NCBI RefSeq assembly: GCF_003097315.1
Contig: NZ_QDDL01000004.1
Coordinates: 62,001 to 126,000 of the forward strand
DNA from: Pelagibaculum spongiae
Lineage (GTDB): Bacteria > Pseudomonadota > Gammaproteobacteria > Enterobacterales > Pelagibaculaceae
Reading direction: 5' to 3'
DNA length: 64,000 bases
Every line of letters begins with the position of its first letter. Positions within the stretch are counted from its first letter, which is position 1. The notes beneath the pieces are model-generated. The model worked only from the letters and a program-made list of their open reading frames with translations, ran no database searches and was not told the DNA's origin. Made by a program: the position numbers and the translations under genes. Below are positions 18,504-27,820 of the stretch, in pieces.

Positions 18504-18702
18504 GTGATTACGTCTCCTTGTAATGCTTAACTTTGGACGTTGCTATGTTTATCCCCGTGATACAGTTAGTTGGCGATCATAGGGGGTGTATAGAACGAAT
18601 GGTAGTCGCTGGTTTTTTACATCGGCAACTACCAAAGCTAGAACAGGTATCACAGGTTGGCAAAGTGAAAAACCATAGAAGTTTTTTATTGCAGGTAGCG
18701 TC

Positions 18703-19188
18703 TTATTTGCCGTCTTTTGTATCGTCTTTCTTGTTAGTTGAGAACAGGCTGTTTTGGAACTGTGTCCACATCTCAAAGTTACGTTCGGTGATCTCTTGGG
18801 CCACTTTTAATGGCGTATCGATTGCTTGGTTTACCTGTCGATTTAGATCTTGCTGGAACTGTTGCTGCTGGCCAACGAAGAAATTCATGCTCTGATCGAG
18901 AAAGTCTCGCATGCCGTCTTGCATTGAGTTGCCATAAGAACGAATCACATTTTCCAGTACTTCGGTTGAAAATACCGGATGTCCCGAATCTTCCTGCTCA
19001 CTGATAATTTGTAACAACACAGTGTGAGTTAGGTCTTCACCGTTTTTGGTGCCGATGATTTTAAAAGGTACTCGATCCAGTACCAGCTGTCGCACCGCTT
19101 CAATGGTGATGTAGCGACTCTCAGTTGTGTCGTAGAGGCGACGATTGGGATACTTCTTGATAATGCGATGAGAAGGTTGCTCAGTCAT
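18703..19188 (-). CDS. phaR: Polyhydroxyalkanoate synthesis regulator PhaR
   Basis: A 161-aa PhaR. The N-terminal DNA-binding domain is unmistakable: IIKKYPNRRLYDTTESRYIT, then the PHB-accumulation region with LLQIISEQE and FSTEVLENVIRSYG. The C-terminal half is glutamine-rich and helical (QQQQFQQDLNRQ) and should bind granules. PhaR senses polyester granules and releases phasin promoters when granules form. The product is probably autoregulated, and the 200 nt between it and the phasin-like gene may hold a PhaR operator. Confidence 0.95.
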   Translation of the reverse strand: MTEQPSHRIIKKYPNRRLYDTTESRYITIEAVRQLVLDRVPFKIIGTKNGEDLTHTVLLQIISEQEDSGHPVFSTEVLENVIRSYGNSMQDGMRDFLDQSMNFFVGQQQQFQQDLNRQVNQAIDTPLKVAQEITERNFEMWTQFQNSLFSTNKKDDTKDGK

Positions 19189-19372
19189 CCGTGTACATCC
19201 GCTGGCTGTAATAGCTCAAGGATAAAGGAAGGGGCAAGGCTTGGCCAAGTTTTCTCAAGTGACCATCAGTTTTTATGAATGCTAATGTAGCGATTTTCTA
19301 TTTAAAGTTACCGCTAAAAAATGTTGAACATACTGTTATTTATCTAGTCTGAATTCGAATATAAAAATGAAT

Positions 19373-19387
19373 GGATAATAATTATCA
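19373..19387 (+). promoter_or_regulatory. Putative Fur box overlapping a start codon
   Basis: GGATAAT-A-ATTATCA matches the 7-1-7 Fur core TGATAAT-N-ATTATCA at 14 of 15 positions. The inner GATAATAATTATC is a perfect 13-nt palindrome. Its last base is the A of the ATG of the NTF2-like gene. This suggests iron-dependent repression of that gene; binding is inferred from sequence only. Confidence 0.55.
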
Positions 19388-19830
19388 TGTTGGCGGGTAT
19401 TTTATTTCGAAGGGTTTCATTGAGCTTTTTAACCACGATATTGGTGTTTGGGGTGATGGCTTCGAATACTGCAATGGCGGAAGGCTCTTTAACTTCTGCA
19501 GATGTTAGTCGTTATTATCAAGCCCTTAGTACGCATCAAATTGATTTAGTCGGTAGTTTTTATGATCAAAACATTACCTATGAAGATGTTGCAACAGGAG
19601 AATCGACTAAAGGCAATGCAGCGGCCATCGCATTCGTCAAAAAATTCCTTGAGGCAACGCCTGGAGTGAAAGTTGAAACGCAAAAGGTGGTGGTGGCGGC
19701 AAACTTTGCAACCGTAGAATGGCTGATGAGCGCCGGTAAGGGTAAAAATGCATGGAATGTACGCGGGGTGTCAGTGATTGAACATAGTAATGGAAAAATG
19801 ACTAGAGTCTCGGATTACTGGAATAATTAA
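19387..19830 (+). CDS. Secreted SnoaL/NTF2-like domain protein
   Basis: A 147-aa protein with a signal peptide (basic start, hydrophobic core SFLTTILVFGVMA, cleavage after NTAMA). The mature part is one cone-shaped NTF2/SnoaL-like domain: helix SADVSRYYQALSTHQID, then FYDQNITYEDVATGES, and C-terminal strands ending RVSDYWNN. Many such proteins bind small ligands without known enzymatic activity. No strong Shine-Dalgarno is visible because the Fur-box-like palindrome fills the space before the ATG. It is divergent from phaR. Confidence 0.85.
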   Translation: MLAGILFRRVSLSFLTTILVFGVMASNTAMAEGSLTSADVSRYYQALSTHQIDLVGSFYDQNITYEDVATGESTKGNAAAIAFVKKFLEATPGVKVETQKVVVAANFATVEWLMSAGKGKNAWNVRGVSVIEHSNGKMTRVSDYWNN

Positions 19831-19888
19831 CGTCGCTTTTATTTTAAGCTGAAGTCGATAATAGCTGATAGATAGTTTTAACTGATTA

Positions 19889-19929
19889 AATCACCTCAAG
19901 GTGCAAGAAGAACGCATCTAGAGGTGATT
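19889..19929. terminator. Inverted repeat between convergent genes
   Basis: AATCACCTC (19889-19897) pairs with GAGGTGATT (19921-19929). It lies between the convergent NTF2-like gene and the small membrane protein gene, 6 nt past the latter's stop. The loop is long, so a bidirectional terminator is plausible but not certain. Confidence 0.45.
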
Positions 19930-19934
19930 AATAT

Positions 19935-20213
19935 TTAAAAATGTCTAAAGAAATAGACCAATGCCATGCCACCAAGGCACGCTTCAAATAAAAGCTCAAA
20001 GTAATAATAGGACGGCTCCTCGTTTCGATGGACAATTCGCCTGATATCCGCACTTCTTCCGGCAAGGGTTTGAATTTGACCGGTCAATATTCCTGAAATG
20101 CAATTCCCTACCCACATAAAACCAAGAATGCTAATCAGCGTTAGTATTCCTGCGCTCTTAGAAATACCAACAATAATGCCTAAAACAATAAATATTAATG
20201 TAATAAAGCTCAA
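19935..20213 (-). CDS. Small membrane protein of unknown function
   Basis: A 92-aa protein with two hydrophobic N-terminal stretches (FITLIFIVLGIIVGI; ILTLISILGFMWVG), a short polar basic segment (GRSADIRRIVHRNEEP) and a C-terminal helix (LFEACLGGMALVYFFRHF). I do not recognise the family. No good Shine-Dalgarno is visible, so coding status rests on the coherent membrane topology and isolated open frame. Confidence 0.5.
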   Translation of the reverse strand: MSFITLIFIVLGIIVGISKSAGILTLISILGFMWVGNCISGILTGQIQTLAGRSADIRRIVHRNEEPSYYYFELLFEACLGGMALVYFFRHF

Positions 20214-20721
20214 ATTTTATAGCTCGAAGTTAAAGTTAAACGGAAATGTTTAGTAGTAAACAATGCAACAGTAGAGTCGAAGGCTGGCAGATTAGCTATG
20301 GTTTCATTTTTTGGTCGTGTTGCATCAACATGACCAATGGAGCAAGTGCACTCTTTAAATGAGATAATGTCAGCATTGGGTTCGCTTACTTATTTACCTT
20401 GGCAGCAGGCCAAGCAGAAGTATGCTATTGAACGATAAATGTTGGCTGATGGCAAGGATTGAGGCGAGAAACTGTATTAAATGAAAAGCCAGTTATTTTT
20501 GATTGACGATTGCTTGTAAATAAGGAATTCAAGCGAAGAAAGAAGCGAAGCGACGCTAATTATTAAAAAGTATTGATGAGATGTCGTTCACTTTTTAAGA
20601 TTTTTTTGAGGGCTGGTTAATAGTTTGAAAAAAAAGATTTCTCATAATAAGTAGTTGATATAAATGAAACTTCAGCTGGTTGCTATTGTGTAAATCTGTA
20701 TAAATAAAAGAATTGCTTATT
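20214..20721. other. Intergenic region before the pilin gene
   Basis: About 500 nt, AT-rich near its right end, with no credible gene, hairpin or repeat. It should include the pilin promoter. Confidence 0.5.
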
Positions 20722-21177
20722 ATGAAGTTATTCAAGGGTTTCACGTTAATTGAAATAATGATTACATTGGCTGTCTTAGGCATTTTGACGGTTATAGCAG
20801 TCCCATCTTACCAATATTATATTTCACGGGCAAAAGCGGCAGAAGTTGCTGTTTTTGTTTCTAATAATAAAGCGATTATTGAAGAGTTTGCAGCGGTTAC
20901 GCTGAGATTCCCTCTGCCGCATAATTCTGGCATAGGCAGGATTATAGAAAAAAATGATTTAGTGATAGAGTCATCTGCAAGGCTGACTATTGATAGCCAG
21001 GGCGTGGCTAAAACTGTGATTTTCTTTTCTGTCGAAAATCAAAATAGGTATAATGAACTTTTTATTTATGTGCCAACTCTTCTCAAATCGAATCCAGGCC
21101 ATGTAGTCTGGGAGTGTCGATTGGCTAGCGTGAGCGCACAAAAAAAACCAATCTATGCTCCAGTGGAATGTTATTAA
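20722..21177 (+). CDS. Type IV pilin-like protein
   Basis: A 151-aa prepilin. The class III signal is MKLFKG/FTLIE: prepilin peptidase would cut after G6, leaving F as first mature residue and the conserved glutamate at mature position 5. The hydrophobic helix IMITLAVLGILTVIAVPSY follows. Two cysteines near the end (WECRLA and PVECY) form the typical C-terminal disulfide loop of type IVa major pilins. The ATG directly before KLFKG is chosen; a TTG three codons earlier is less likely. No assembly genes adjoin it, so it must depend on pilus machinery elsewhere, or be a minor or competence pilin. Confidence 0.85.
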   Translation: MKLFKGFTLIEIMITLAVLGILTVIAVPSYQYYISRAKAAEVAVFVSNNKAIIEEFAAVTLRFPLPHNSGIGRIIEKNDLVIESSARLTIDSQGVAKTVIFFSVENQNRYNELFIYVPTLLKSNPGHVVWECRLASVSAQKKPIYAPVECY

Positions 21178-21546
21178 ACGAATAGTTTTGGATGATTTAG
21201 AATACTAAGTTAGCTTTAAAAATCTGTACGGTTATTTATTCAGCCTTTGGAGGTAGTTGCTACATCACTTCAAAATACACAATCAATTGACATCCATCGT
21301 AAGCTCACTCGAGCATTGTCATTAGAAAATCGAATTGATGAGAAATCAATCGCAGTTTGCTGTTGTTTGCTTAGAGTGAACGACAGGGGGTTGTTACGGT
21401 TTTTAAATGTTTCAGCAGACGCTAACATGCATCAGATCAACCGCTTTTTCCTTGAAGCTTGCATCTAAAGCCATTACAGGCAAAAATTCAGCGCCATTTT
21501 TTTAGGAACAACCGACCCAAGCGGTCGGATTTAAGGAGAAACACCT
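21178..21546. other. Intergenic region before ychJ
   Basis: About 370 nt. It contains a small hairpin CCGACC-CAAGC-GGTCGG (21512-21528) immediately upstream of the TAAGGAG ribosome-binding site of the next gene. A 73-codon frame (21247-21468) has no start signal or similarity and is not called. Confidence 0.5.
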
Positions 21547-22035
21547 ATGAGCCAGTGTCCTTGCGGATCTTCTCGCCAGTTGGAACAGTGCTGTTTGCCA
21601 TTCATCAAAGGCGAGCAACAGCCACAAACCGCTGAGCAGCTGATGCGTTCACGCTATAGTGCTTACACTCTGGTTGAAGTGGATTACTTGATCGATACGG
21701 TTTGCGCCGACAAAAAGCATGAGCACACAGCGGAAGCCATTAAGCAATGGGCAGAAGCTTCTGAGTGGTTAGCGCTAGAGATTATTGAATGCCAGGGCGG
21801 TGGCGCTGACGATAGCGAAGGTACCGTTGAGTTCATGGCAACCTATAAAGAAGACGGCACACCACGCCATCACCATGAATTAGCGCAATTCCGTAAAGAT
21901 GATGGTCAATGGAAATTCTTCGACGGTTTGCCAGCCAAACCTCGCCAGATCAAACGTGATGAGCCAAAAGTTGGCCGTAACGATCCTTGTTCTTGCGGTA
22001 GTGGCAAAAAATTCAAGAAGTGTTGTGGTCGCTAG
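21547..22035 (+). CDS. ychJ: YchJ-family protein with two SEC-C motifs
   Basis: A 162-aa UPF0225 protein. SEC-C zinc motifs stand at both ends: [13 protein letters not shown] near the N-terminus and [17 protein letters not shown] at the C-terminus. The middle is the YchJ NTF2-like domain ([41 protein letters not shown]). SEC-C motifs are best known from SecA, where they bind zinc and contact SecB and ribosomes; the role of YchJ is not established. TAAGGAG precedes the ATG. Confidence 0.93.
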   Translation: MSQCPCGSSRQLEQCCLPFIKGEQQPQTAEQLMRSRYSAYTLVEVDYLIDTVCADKKHEHTAEAIKQWAEASEWLALEIIECQGGGADDSEGTVEFMATYKEDGTPRHHHELAQFRKDDGQWKFFDGLPAKPRQIKRDEPKVGRNDPCSCGSGKKFKKCCGR

Positions 22036-22125
22036 TTAAAGCCTCCAGAACATCACCTAACAGGCCGAGTTTCTCTAGTAGCAATTGACTGGTGTTACCG
22101 GCCCTAAGTGAGTAGCAGTAAAGAA

Positions 22126-23058
22126 ATGACAGACGATCTTATCAAGGCAAAAGAAGATAAAACCGCTTTTACTAAGCTGCAAAAACGCTTGCGGCGAAAT
22201 GTTGGCAAGGCCATTGAAGATTTTGCCATGATCGAAGCGGGCGATCGGGTGATGGTGTGTTTATCTGGCGGCAAGGATTCCTATGCCATGCTGGATATTC
22301 TGATGCAACTGCGCGATAGCGCACCGATCGACTTTGAGCTGATTGCTGTCAATTTGGATCAAAAGCAGCCGGATTTCCCTGAAGATATTTTGCCAACTTA
22401 TCTGAAAAATCGGGGCGTGCCGTTTCATATTATTGAGCGTGATACCTACAGCGTGGTGCAGCGAGTGGTTGCCGAAGGCAAAACCACCTGTAGCTTATGC
22501 TCGCGGTTACGCCGCGGCACCTTGTATGGTTTTGCTGAAGCACACAAAATCGATAAGATCGCTTTAGGTCACCATCGCGACGATATGATTGAAACGCTGT
22601 TTTTGAACCTATTTTACGGTGGCAAGTTAAAGTCGATGCCGCCAAAGCTACTCAGTGACGATCAAAAGAATGTGGTGATTCGACCACTGGCATATTGTAA
22701 AGAAGAAGATTTGATTCGCTTTGCTGATTACAAGCAATTCCCGATTATCCCTTGCAACCTGTGTGGCTCCCAGCCGAAATTACAGCGACAAGTGATTAAG
22801 CAAATGCTCCATGACTGGGATGAACAACACCCGGGTAGAATGGCCAATATCTTCAAGGCGATCACTAATGTGGCGCCTAGCCAGTTAGCTGACCGCAATC
22901 TGTATAACTTCACCGATTTAAAGTTGAATCGACCTGATGATAGCGCAGGCGATACAGACCCATTCCAACCGGAAATTTTTGACAACTTGCCGGTTGACCA
23001 AACAGGTCAGCAAGTTTTAGAACAACCGATTGTATTTGATCCGGCAGCAAGTCATTAA
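22126..23058 (+). CDS. ttcA: tRNA 2-thiocytidine(32) biosynthesis protein TtcA
   Basis: A 310-aa PP-loop ATPase that thiolates cytidine 32 of certain tRNAs using an iron-sulfur cluster. Clear motifs are [10 protein letters not shown] near the start, the PP-loop [41 protein letters not shown] (two cluster cysteines), GHHRDD and the third cysteine region [16 protein letters not shown]. The ATG gives an N-terminus of the same length as E. coli TtcA; a GTG 18 nt upstream (22108) is the alternative. It is followed by a strong terminator. Confidence 0.96.
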   Translation: MTDDLIKAKEDKTAFTKLQKRLRRNVGKAIEDFAMIEAGDRVMVCLSGGKDSYAMLDILMQLRDSAPIDFELIAVNLDQKQPDFPEDILPTYLKNRGVPFHIIERDTYSVVQRVVAEGKTTCSLCSRLRRGTLYGFAEAHKIDKIALGHHRDDMIETLFLNLFYGGKLKSMPPKLLSDDQKNVVIRPLAYCKEEDLIRFADYKQFPIIPCNLCGSQPKLQRQVIKQMLHDWDEQHPGRMANIFKAITNVAPSQLADRNLYNFTDLKLNRPDDSAGDTDPFQPEIFDNLPVDQTGQQVLEQPIVFDPAASH

Positions 23059-23089
23059 CCAGATTGAAAATAATCAGTATTAAAAAAAT

Positions 23090-23113
23090 AGCAGCGACTA
23101 CGCTGCTTTTTTT
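23090..23113 (+). terminator. Rho-independent terminator of ttcA
   Basis: AGCAGCG-ACTA-CGCTGCT followed by eight T residues, 31 nt after the ttcA stop. Confidence 0.95.
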
Positions 23114-24139
23114 TGCCTGATTTTTGTCATTCGTTTTTTTTATTGTGCTAACAACAAACGCTTGCGTGTTGTTCGGTGTTCTCGGTGTTTTTCAAGGTAT
23201 GCATCCTTTCTCTCGGAAGTAGCAATCAATAGAAAGTTGATTGTTGATTGTTGATTGCTATTTGCTCAAAAAGTTTTAGCGCATATCGGCAGGTGCTTTG
23301 AGTGTATTGAAGAAATTGGTCAAACCAAAAGCGCTGCCATTGCCAGAAGTATTTGCAATTTATTTGTCAAGTATTTGAGGTGAATCTTTTAATCGGATCA
23401 ATTTAAAAATTTACTGAGGTTGCAATAAAGCGACAGCCAATTATGTATTGATTTTATGGTAAGTTTTTTAATTTAAATAAAAAATTAGATATTAAAACTA
23501 TATTTCTGCTCTGATAGCCTATTCAGTCAGCAAAAACACTTAACAACTTGACAAACATTTTATTGATCGTAATCAAATATAAGTTTGGTCAGACCTGTAG
23601 CCTGTGTGCTCAAGGTGAATCGACTTCTACCCGTAACAAACTTTGAAGCAGATGCTGCGCCGGGGCAAATAATTGGGTTGGCTAGTTTTCAGGGCTATGC
23701 CTTAATCGCCCCATCAAAAATTGTAAGTTTGTCGGTATTAAAAGTAGTTTTTCCAAGGAATGTGATAGCTGTAGCTATGGCTTATTTTGTACGACAATTT
23801 TCTCGGAAAGAGACTAGCTCATGTTTATTAAAGTTCTGCAACAACTCTGAGTCATGCTTCTATCGCCCGGGTCGGGTGATGGCGGTGCCTATCGAGGCGA
23901 TTTCCTTAACCAATTGATATCACGTCAAATAATTAATTTTGTTTGTTGTTTTTATAGATTGGTTGCTACCCGTATTTATCGATCAGGCTTATATCCTTCG
24001 AGATATAAAATCGGTTAAATCATTGGGTTAAATTCATACTGGTGTTTTTTGTACTGTTGGAAAACAGCAGGATAGTTTTGTCAAAATTTCGAGTGTTATT
24101 TTTTAAAATCCAACCCCATTCAATGAGAGGCGAATGATT
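23114..24139. other. Long intergenic region upstream of the alanine symporter
   Basis: Just over 1 kb without a supported gene. TTGATTG is repeated three times in tandem at 23236-23258, and AGCAATCAA (23221-23229) is inverted at its end (TTGATTGCT), so this part could form a hairpin. A 110-codon frame at 23585-23917 has no start signal and no family features. I looked for a glycine riboswitch, common ahead of this transporter family, and did not find its conserved core. Confidence 0.5.
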
Positions 24140-25534
24140 ATGGATGCATTAATGAGTGTAGTAACGTGGATTAACGATCAGCTATGGGGATATTTATTAA
24201 TATTCCTGCTGTGTGGTACTGGTATCTTCTTTACGTTTAAATTGCGTTTTGTTCAGGTTCGTCTGTTTACTAAATCAATTAAATACGCCCTAGGCGGTAA
24301 AAAAAGTGGCCCAGCGGGTTCCGACGGTATGAGCTCGTTTCAGTCGTTAACGACTGCAGTTGCTGCTCAGGTCGGTACGGGTAACCTTGCAGGTGCTGCT
24401 ACCGCGATTGCTGCGGGTGGTCCGGGTGCAATTTTCTGGATGTGGATTACAGCATTCTTTGGTATGGGTACTGTGTTTGCCGAGGCAGTTCTGGCGCAGG
24501 TATATAAAGAAGAAGTGAATGGCCAGGTACGTGGTGGCCCAGCTTATTATCTGAGTAAAGGTGTTGGTAGTAAGGCGCTGGGTGGATTCTTTGCTGTAAC
24601 CATTATTCTAGCGTTGGGCTTTATCGGTAATATGGTACAAGCCAACTCTATCGGTGCTGCTTTTGATACTGCGTTTGGCATTCCTCCTCTGGCGGTTGGT
24701 ATTGTGACAGCAATTATCGCCGGTATGATCTTTAGTGGTGGTGTGAAAGCGATTGCTGCATTTACCTCTAAGGTTGTTCCAGTAATGGCAGTCTTATACA
24801 TCATTGGTAGCGTATATATTATGGCAACCAATGCGGGCGCGATCCTCGAAGGTCTGAAAATGATCTTTATTGGCGCATTTGATCCAGCCGCTGCAACTGG
24901 TGGTGTGTTAGGTGCAACAGTTAAAGAAGCGGTTCGTTACGGTGTAGCACGTGGCTTGTTCTCAAACGAAGCAGGTATGGGTTCTACTCCACACGCTCAC
25001 GCAGTGGCTAAAGTTACCCACCCAGGCCAACAGGGTGCGGTAGCAATGTTCGGTGTGTTCTTTGACACCTTTATTATTCTGACTTTGACCGCATTGGTTA
25101 TCTTGACTGTGCCAATTGATGGTACTTTGACAGGTATCGCACTGACTCAAACTGCTTTCTCTGCCAGCATGGGTCCATTTGGTGAAGTCTTTATCGCAGT
25201 CGCTCTGTTCTTCTTCGCTTTCTCAACCATCGTGGGTTGGTACTTCTTTGGTGAAGCAAACGTTCGCTTTTTGTTCCGCAGCGACAAGGCAGTTAAGGTT
25301 TACAGCTTGATCGTTATGGTCTTCATCGTACTGGGCTGTACTTTGAAAGTGGAGCTAGTATGGCAGTTGGCCGACATGTTTAACGGTTTAATGGTTCTGC
25401 CTAACCTAATTGGTCTGCTGATTCTGGCCAAGGTGGTTAGCAAATACCTGAAAGATTTTGAAGTTGATTTCCTGGAAAAAGGTGAGTCTAAATTGGCTCA
25501 GCAACCAGTGCCAGCTGAAGTAAAAGAGAGCTAA
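24140..25534 (+). CDS. Alanine/glycine:cation symporter (AGCS family)
   Basis: A 464-aa inner-membrane Na+-coupled transporter for alanine or glycine with about 11 membrane segments. Family signatures visible are GSDGMSSFQSLTTAVAAQVGTGNLAG, the Na+/substrate region, then GPGAIFWMWITAFFGMG, and ARGLFSNEAGMGSTPHAHA. Length is normal for AGCS. GAGAGG lies nine bases before this ATG; another ATG six bases earlier (24134) would have poorer spacing. It is a single gene with its own strong terminator. Confidence 0.95.
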   Translation: MDALMSVVTWINDQLWGYLLIFLLCGTGIFFTFKLRFVQVRLFTKSIKYALGGKKSGPAGSDGMSSFQSLTTAVAAQVGTGNLAGAATAIAAGGPGAIFWMWITAFFGMGTVFAEAVLAQVYKEEVNGQVRGGPAYYLSKGVGSKALGGFFAVTIILALGFIGNMVQANSIGAAFDTAFGIPPLAVGIVTAIIAGMIFSGGVKAIAAFTSKVVPVMAVLYIIGSVYIMATNAGAILEGLKMIFIGAFDPAAATGGVLGATVKEAVRYGVARGLFSNEAGMGSTPHAHAVAKVTHPGQQGAVAMFGVFFDTFIILTLTALVILTVPIDGTLTGIALTQTAFSASMGPFGEVFIAVALFFFAFSTIVGWYFFGEANVRFLFRSDKAVKVYSLIVMVFIVLGCTLKVELVWQLADMFNGLMVLPNLIGLLILAKVVSKYLKDFEVDFLEKGESKLAQQPVPAEVKES

Positions 25535-25557
25535 TTTATCTGACGCTTAGATAAATT

Positions 25558-25597
25558 AACCGGGCCAGCAAATGAATTGCTGGTCCGGTTTTTTTTG
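25558..25597 (+). terminator. Rho-independent terminator of the symporter gene
   Basis: AACCGGGCCAGCAA and TTGCTGGTCCGGTT form a long stem with one mismatch pair, followed by a run of T residues, 24 nt after the stop codon. Confidence 0.95.
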
Positions 25598-26005
25598 TTC
25601 TTTTTAATGATAAACCATACCGTCAAGTTGCGTTTTTCGGTTGTTTTATTTCGTTGCTGAATGCCCGCAAGCCATTAAAAATAATCAATAACAGAAAGAA
25701 TAATAAAATGCGATATAGTAGAGGCGCATTGACGGTTATAAATCCTATATGAAAATAGCGCCTGAATGTTTTGGATTTTTTTTCTGGCTATCTGGCGTAG
25801 AATTTATCGTGAGGTGGAGCATGCATTTAACCAGCGAATTGATTGATGTGGGTAGTGTGCTGTGTGGTGGCAGGCGAGCAGCTTTTTGAAAGAAATAGAA
25901 ATATCGAATTAAAACCGATGGTATCGAAAGAGGCTGCTTGAAATACAATTTGAATTACCGCTAAGCAAATTGAGCGTAGCGGTAATCGGCATTCTATCAG
26001 AATGC
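25598..26005. other. Intergenic region between symporter and stress-protein genes
   Basis: About 410 nt between convergent genes. Nothing recognisable; a 67-codon minus-strand frame (25745-25948) lacks any coding support. Confidence 0.5.
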
Positions 26006-26485
26006 TTAGCTGTTTTTTAATGGCACCAGCAAAACGGGAATTTCAGAAAGCTGGGTGATTTCCCGAGCGGTGTTGCCAATCAGCATGGCGCTTAAACCCG
26101 ACCGAGCGTGACTGCCCATAATAATCATGTCGGCGGATAGCTGCTTAGCAGAATTAAGAATTAAGGTGGTGGCGCGTTCTTCCTCGCAAATCACTTCAGC
26201 TGGCGCTGCTACGCCAGTAATTTTGGCCATGTGCTCACTATAAAACTGCTTCATTTGTTGCCGGAGGTCTTGCAGCAGTTTTTGGCGGTTTTGCTTGAAA
26301 TTACTACGGGCATCTAAAGGCAGATAATTTTCGATAATGGCATTGCCAAAAGAACCGACTGGCTCGCAGGCATACACCAGAATCAATTCAGCTTGATGTG
26401 TGCTGGCCATTTCTGCAGCAGCTTTAGCAATGCTGACGCTACTGGCATCCAGCGTTAAAGGGAGCAAAATCCGCTTGATCTTCAT
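26006..26485 (-). CDS. Universal stress protein (UspA family)
   Basis: A 159-aa single-domain UspA-type protein of the cytoplasm. The start strand KIKRILLPLTLDAS and the C-terminal nucleotide-binding pattern MGSHARSGLSAMLIGNTARE (G-x2-G-x9-G-[ST]-like) point to an ATP-binding member. The final strand is IPVLLVPL. The ATG at 26485 starts at the family N-terminus and has AGGATTGCC upstream; an earlier in-frame start at 26518 adds eleven unrelated residues. Single gene with no operon partners. Confidence 0.92.
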   Translation of the reverse strand: MKIKRILLPLTLDASSVSIAKAAAEMASTHQAELILVYACEPVGSFGNAIIENYLPLDARSNFKQNRQKLLQDLRQQMKQFYSEHMAKITGVAAPAEVICEEERATTLILNSAKQLSADMIIMGSHARSGLSAMLIGNTAREITQLSEIPVLLVPLKNS

Positions 26486-26806
26486 TCTGGCAATCCTGTG
26501 ACAAAAACCTGCTTTCACCCTAGCAGGTGTCGCTTTATATTTCTGAAAATTGCCGAATTGGTTTGACCTAAATCAGCGGCTAGGTAGAAGTGACTAGCGC
26601 AAAAACGCAGTTTTTGAATAATTCTTACTACGAATGAAAGAGATCGGCTGCACTAGAGATCGCTAAAGCAAGCGTTAAGCGCCATCTGACAGCAGCTGTA
26701 GACCACAGAGTTGCTGGCAGAGATCAGCTTCAATGGCACAAGAGGTTTATTTGACCGGGTGGTGACGGTAGAATCGGCGCCATAGTTTTTCTAATGAGAG
26801 ATCGCA
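26486..26806. other. Intergenic region with divergent promoters
   Basis: About 320 nt between the divergent Usp and YeeN-type genes. It contains AGCGCCATCTGACA (26678-26691), shared with the repeat at 33440-33494, possibly a repeat remnant. Nothing else recognised. Confidence 0.4.
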
Positions 26807-27523
26807 ATGGGTCGCGCCTACCAAAACCGCAAAGAATCAATGGCCAAAACGTCTGACGCCAAGGCAAAGGTTTACAGCCGATATGGACGTGAAATATACG
26901 TCTGCGCTAAATCTGGTGGTTTGGATCCTAATGGCAACCTGGCATTGCGAAGCCTGATTGAACGTGCCAAGAAAGACCAAGTGCCAACGCACGTTATCGA
27001 CAAAGCAATCAAAAAAGCGGAAGGCGGCAAGGGCGAAGATTTCCAGCCAGCACGTTATGAAGGTTACGGACCTGGCGGTAGCATGGTGATTGTTGAGTGC
27101 CTGACCGACAACACTAACCGTACTTTTGGTGATGTGCGTTTATGCTTCACTAAAAATAACTGCAAGATCGGCACCCAAGGTTGCGTCAGCCACCTGTTCG
27201 ATCACAGCGCTATTTTGAGCTACAGCGGCGAAGATGAAGACCAAGCGCTGGAAGCTTTAATGGAACAAGATGTCGATGTTACCGACGTTGAATGTGAAGA
27301 TGGTAAAATCACCGCATTTGTACCGCACACAGAATTTTTCAAAGCCAAGCAAGCATTAATTGACGTGATTGGTGAAATTGATTTCGATATTGAAGAAATC
27401 CAATTTATCCCTCAAACCACCGCACCTATTTCGGGTGAAGATATTGAAGTGATGGATAAATTCCTCGATATGTTAAACGACTGTGACGATGTACAGCGGG
27501 TTTATCATAACGCTGAGTATTAA
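26807..27523 (+). CDS. YebC/PmpR-family protein, YeeN subgroup
   Basis: A 238-aa TACO1/YebC-family protein. The family relates to DNA-binding regulators and to translation of polyproline-type stalling sequences. The N-terminus [14 protein letters not shown] followed by SKVYSRYG-like [15 protein letters not shown] marks the YeeN branch rather than Yeb[20 protein letters not shown] and the final [10 protein letters not shown] match the family, as does the length. It is followed by a terminator. Confidence 0.93.
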   Translation: MGRAYQNRKESMAKTSDAKAKVYSRYGREIYVCAKSGGLDPNGNLALRSLIERAKKDQVPTHVIDKAIKKAEGGKGEDFQPARYEGYGPGGSMVIVECLTDNTNRTFGDVRLCFTKNNCKIGTQGCVSHLFDHSAILSYSGEDEDQALEALMEQDVDVTDVECEDGKITAFVPHTEFFKAKQALIDVIGEIDFDIEEIQFIPQTTAPISGEDIEVMDKFLDMLNDCDDVQRVYHNAEY

Positions 27524-27603
27524 TTCAGTAATTGATGGCTGATGATTAATGTAGTCACACCGGCATCCTGCCTCCTTGTGACATACATATGTCCCTGTAA
27601 ATA

Positions 27604-27639
27604 AAACCGCACCTGAGAAATTGGCTGCGGTTTTTTTTG
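27604..27639 (+). terminator. Rho-independent terminator of the YeeN-type gene
   Basis: AACCGCA and TGCGGTT form a stem over a 13-nt loop, followed by eight T residues, 80 nt after the stop. Confidence 0.85.
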
Positions 27640-27820
27640 TTTTAAAAAATCATATCTCTATATTCAAAATCGTCACTTCAACACACAGAAAAATAAAGAA
27701 GAGCCGATCTTTCAGAAATATAGGGTTAATGTCGCACAAAATGTGTAGGCAATTTCCTAACGACTTTTTTTGCTGGTAGCTCTAAAGTAATTGTTCCTGA
27801 AAATATCTGTATCAAGGATG

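Noticed and set aside
18549-18776. 75-codon minus-strand open frame between phaR and the phasin-like gene
   Set aside because: It overlaps the end of phaR in another frame and has no protein-like features; the gap is more likely regulatory.
21247-21468. 73-codon plus-strand open frame before ychJ
   Set aside because: No ATG (it would start at an internal alternative codon), no Shine-Dalgarno, no similarity.
23221-23259. Tandem TTGATTG repeats considered as a CRISPR-like array
   Set aside because: Three heptamers without spacers are a simple repeat. No cas genes or direct repeats of CRISPR length occur in the window.
23580-23930. Possible glycine riboswitch upstream of the alanine/glycine symporter, or a 110-codon gene at 23585-23917
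   Set aside because: The conserved CCGAAGG and GGCAAAAGGAC cores of the glycine aptamer are absent. The open frame has no ATG, no Shine-Dalgarno and no domain-like sequence.
25745-25948. 67-codon minus-strand open frame near the Usp gene
   Set aside because: No coding support; composition like surrounding noncoding DNA.
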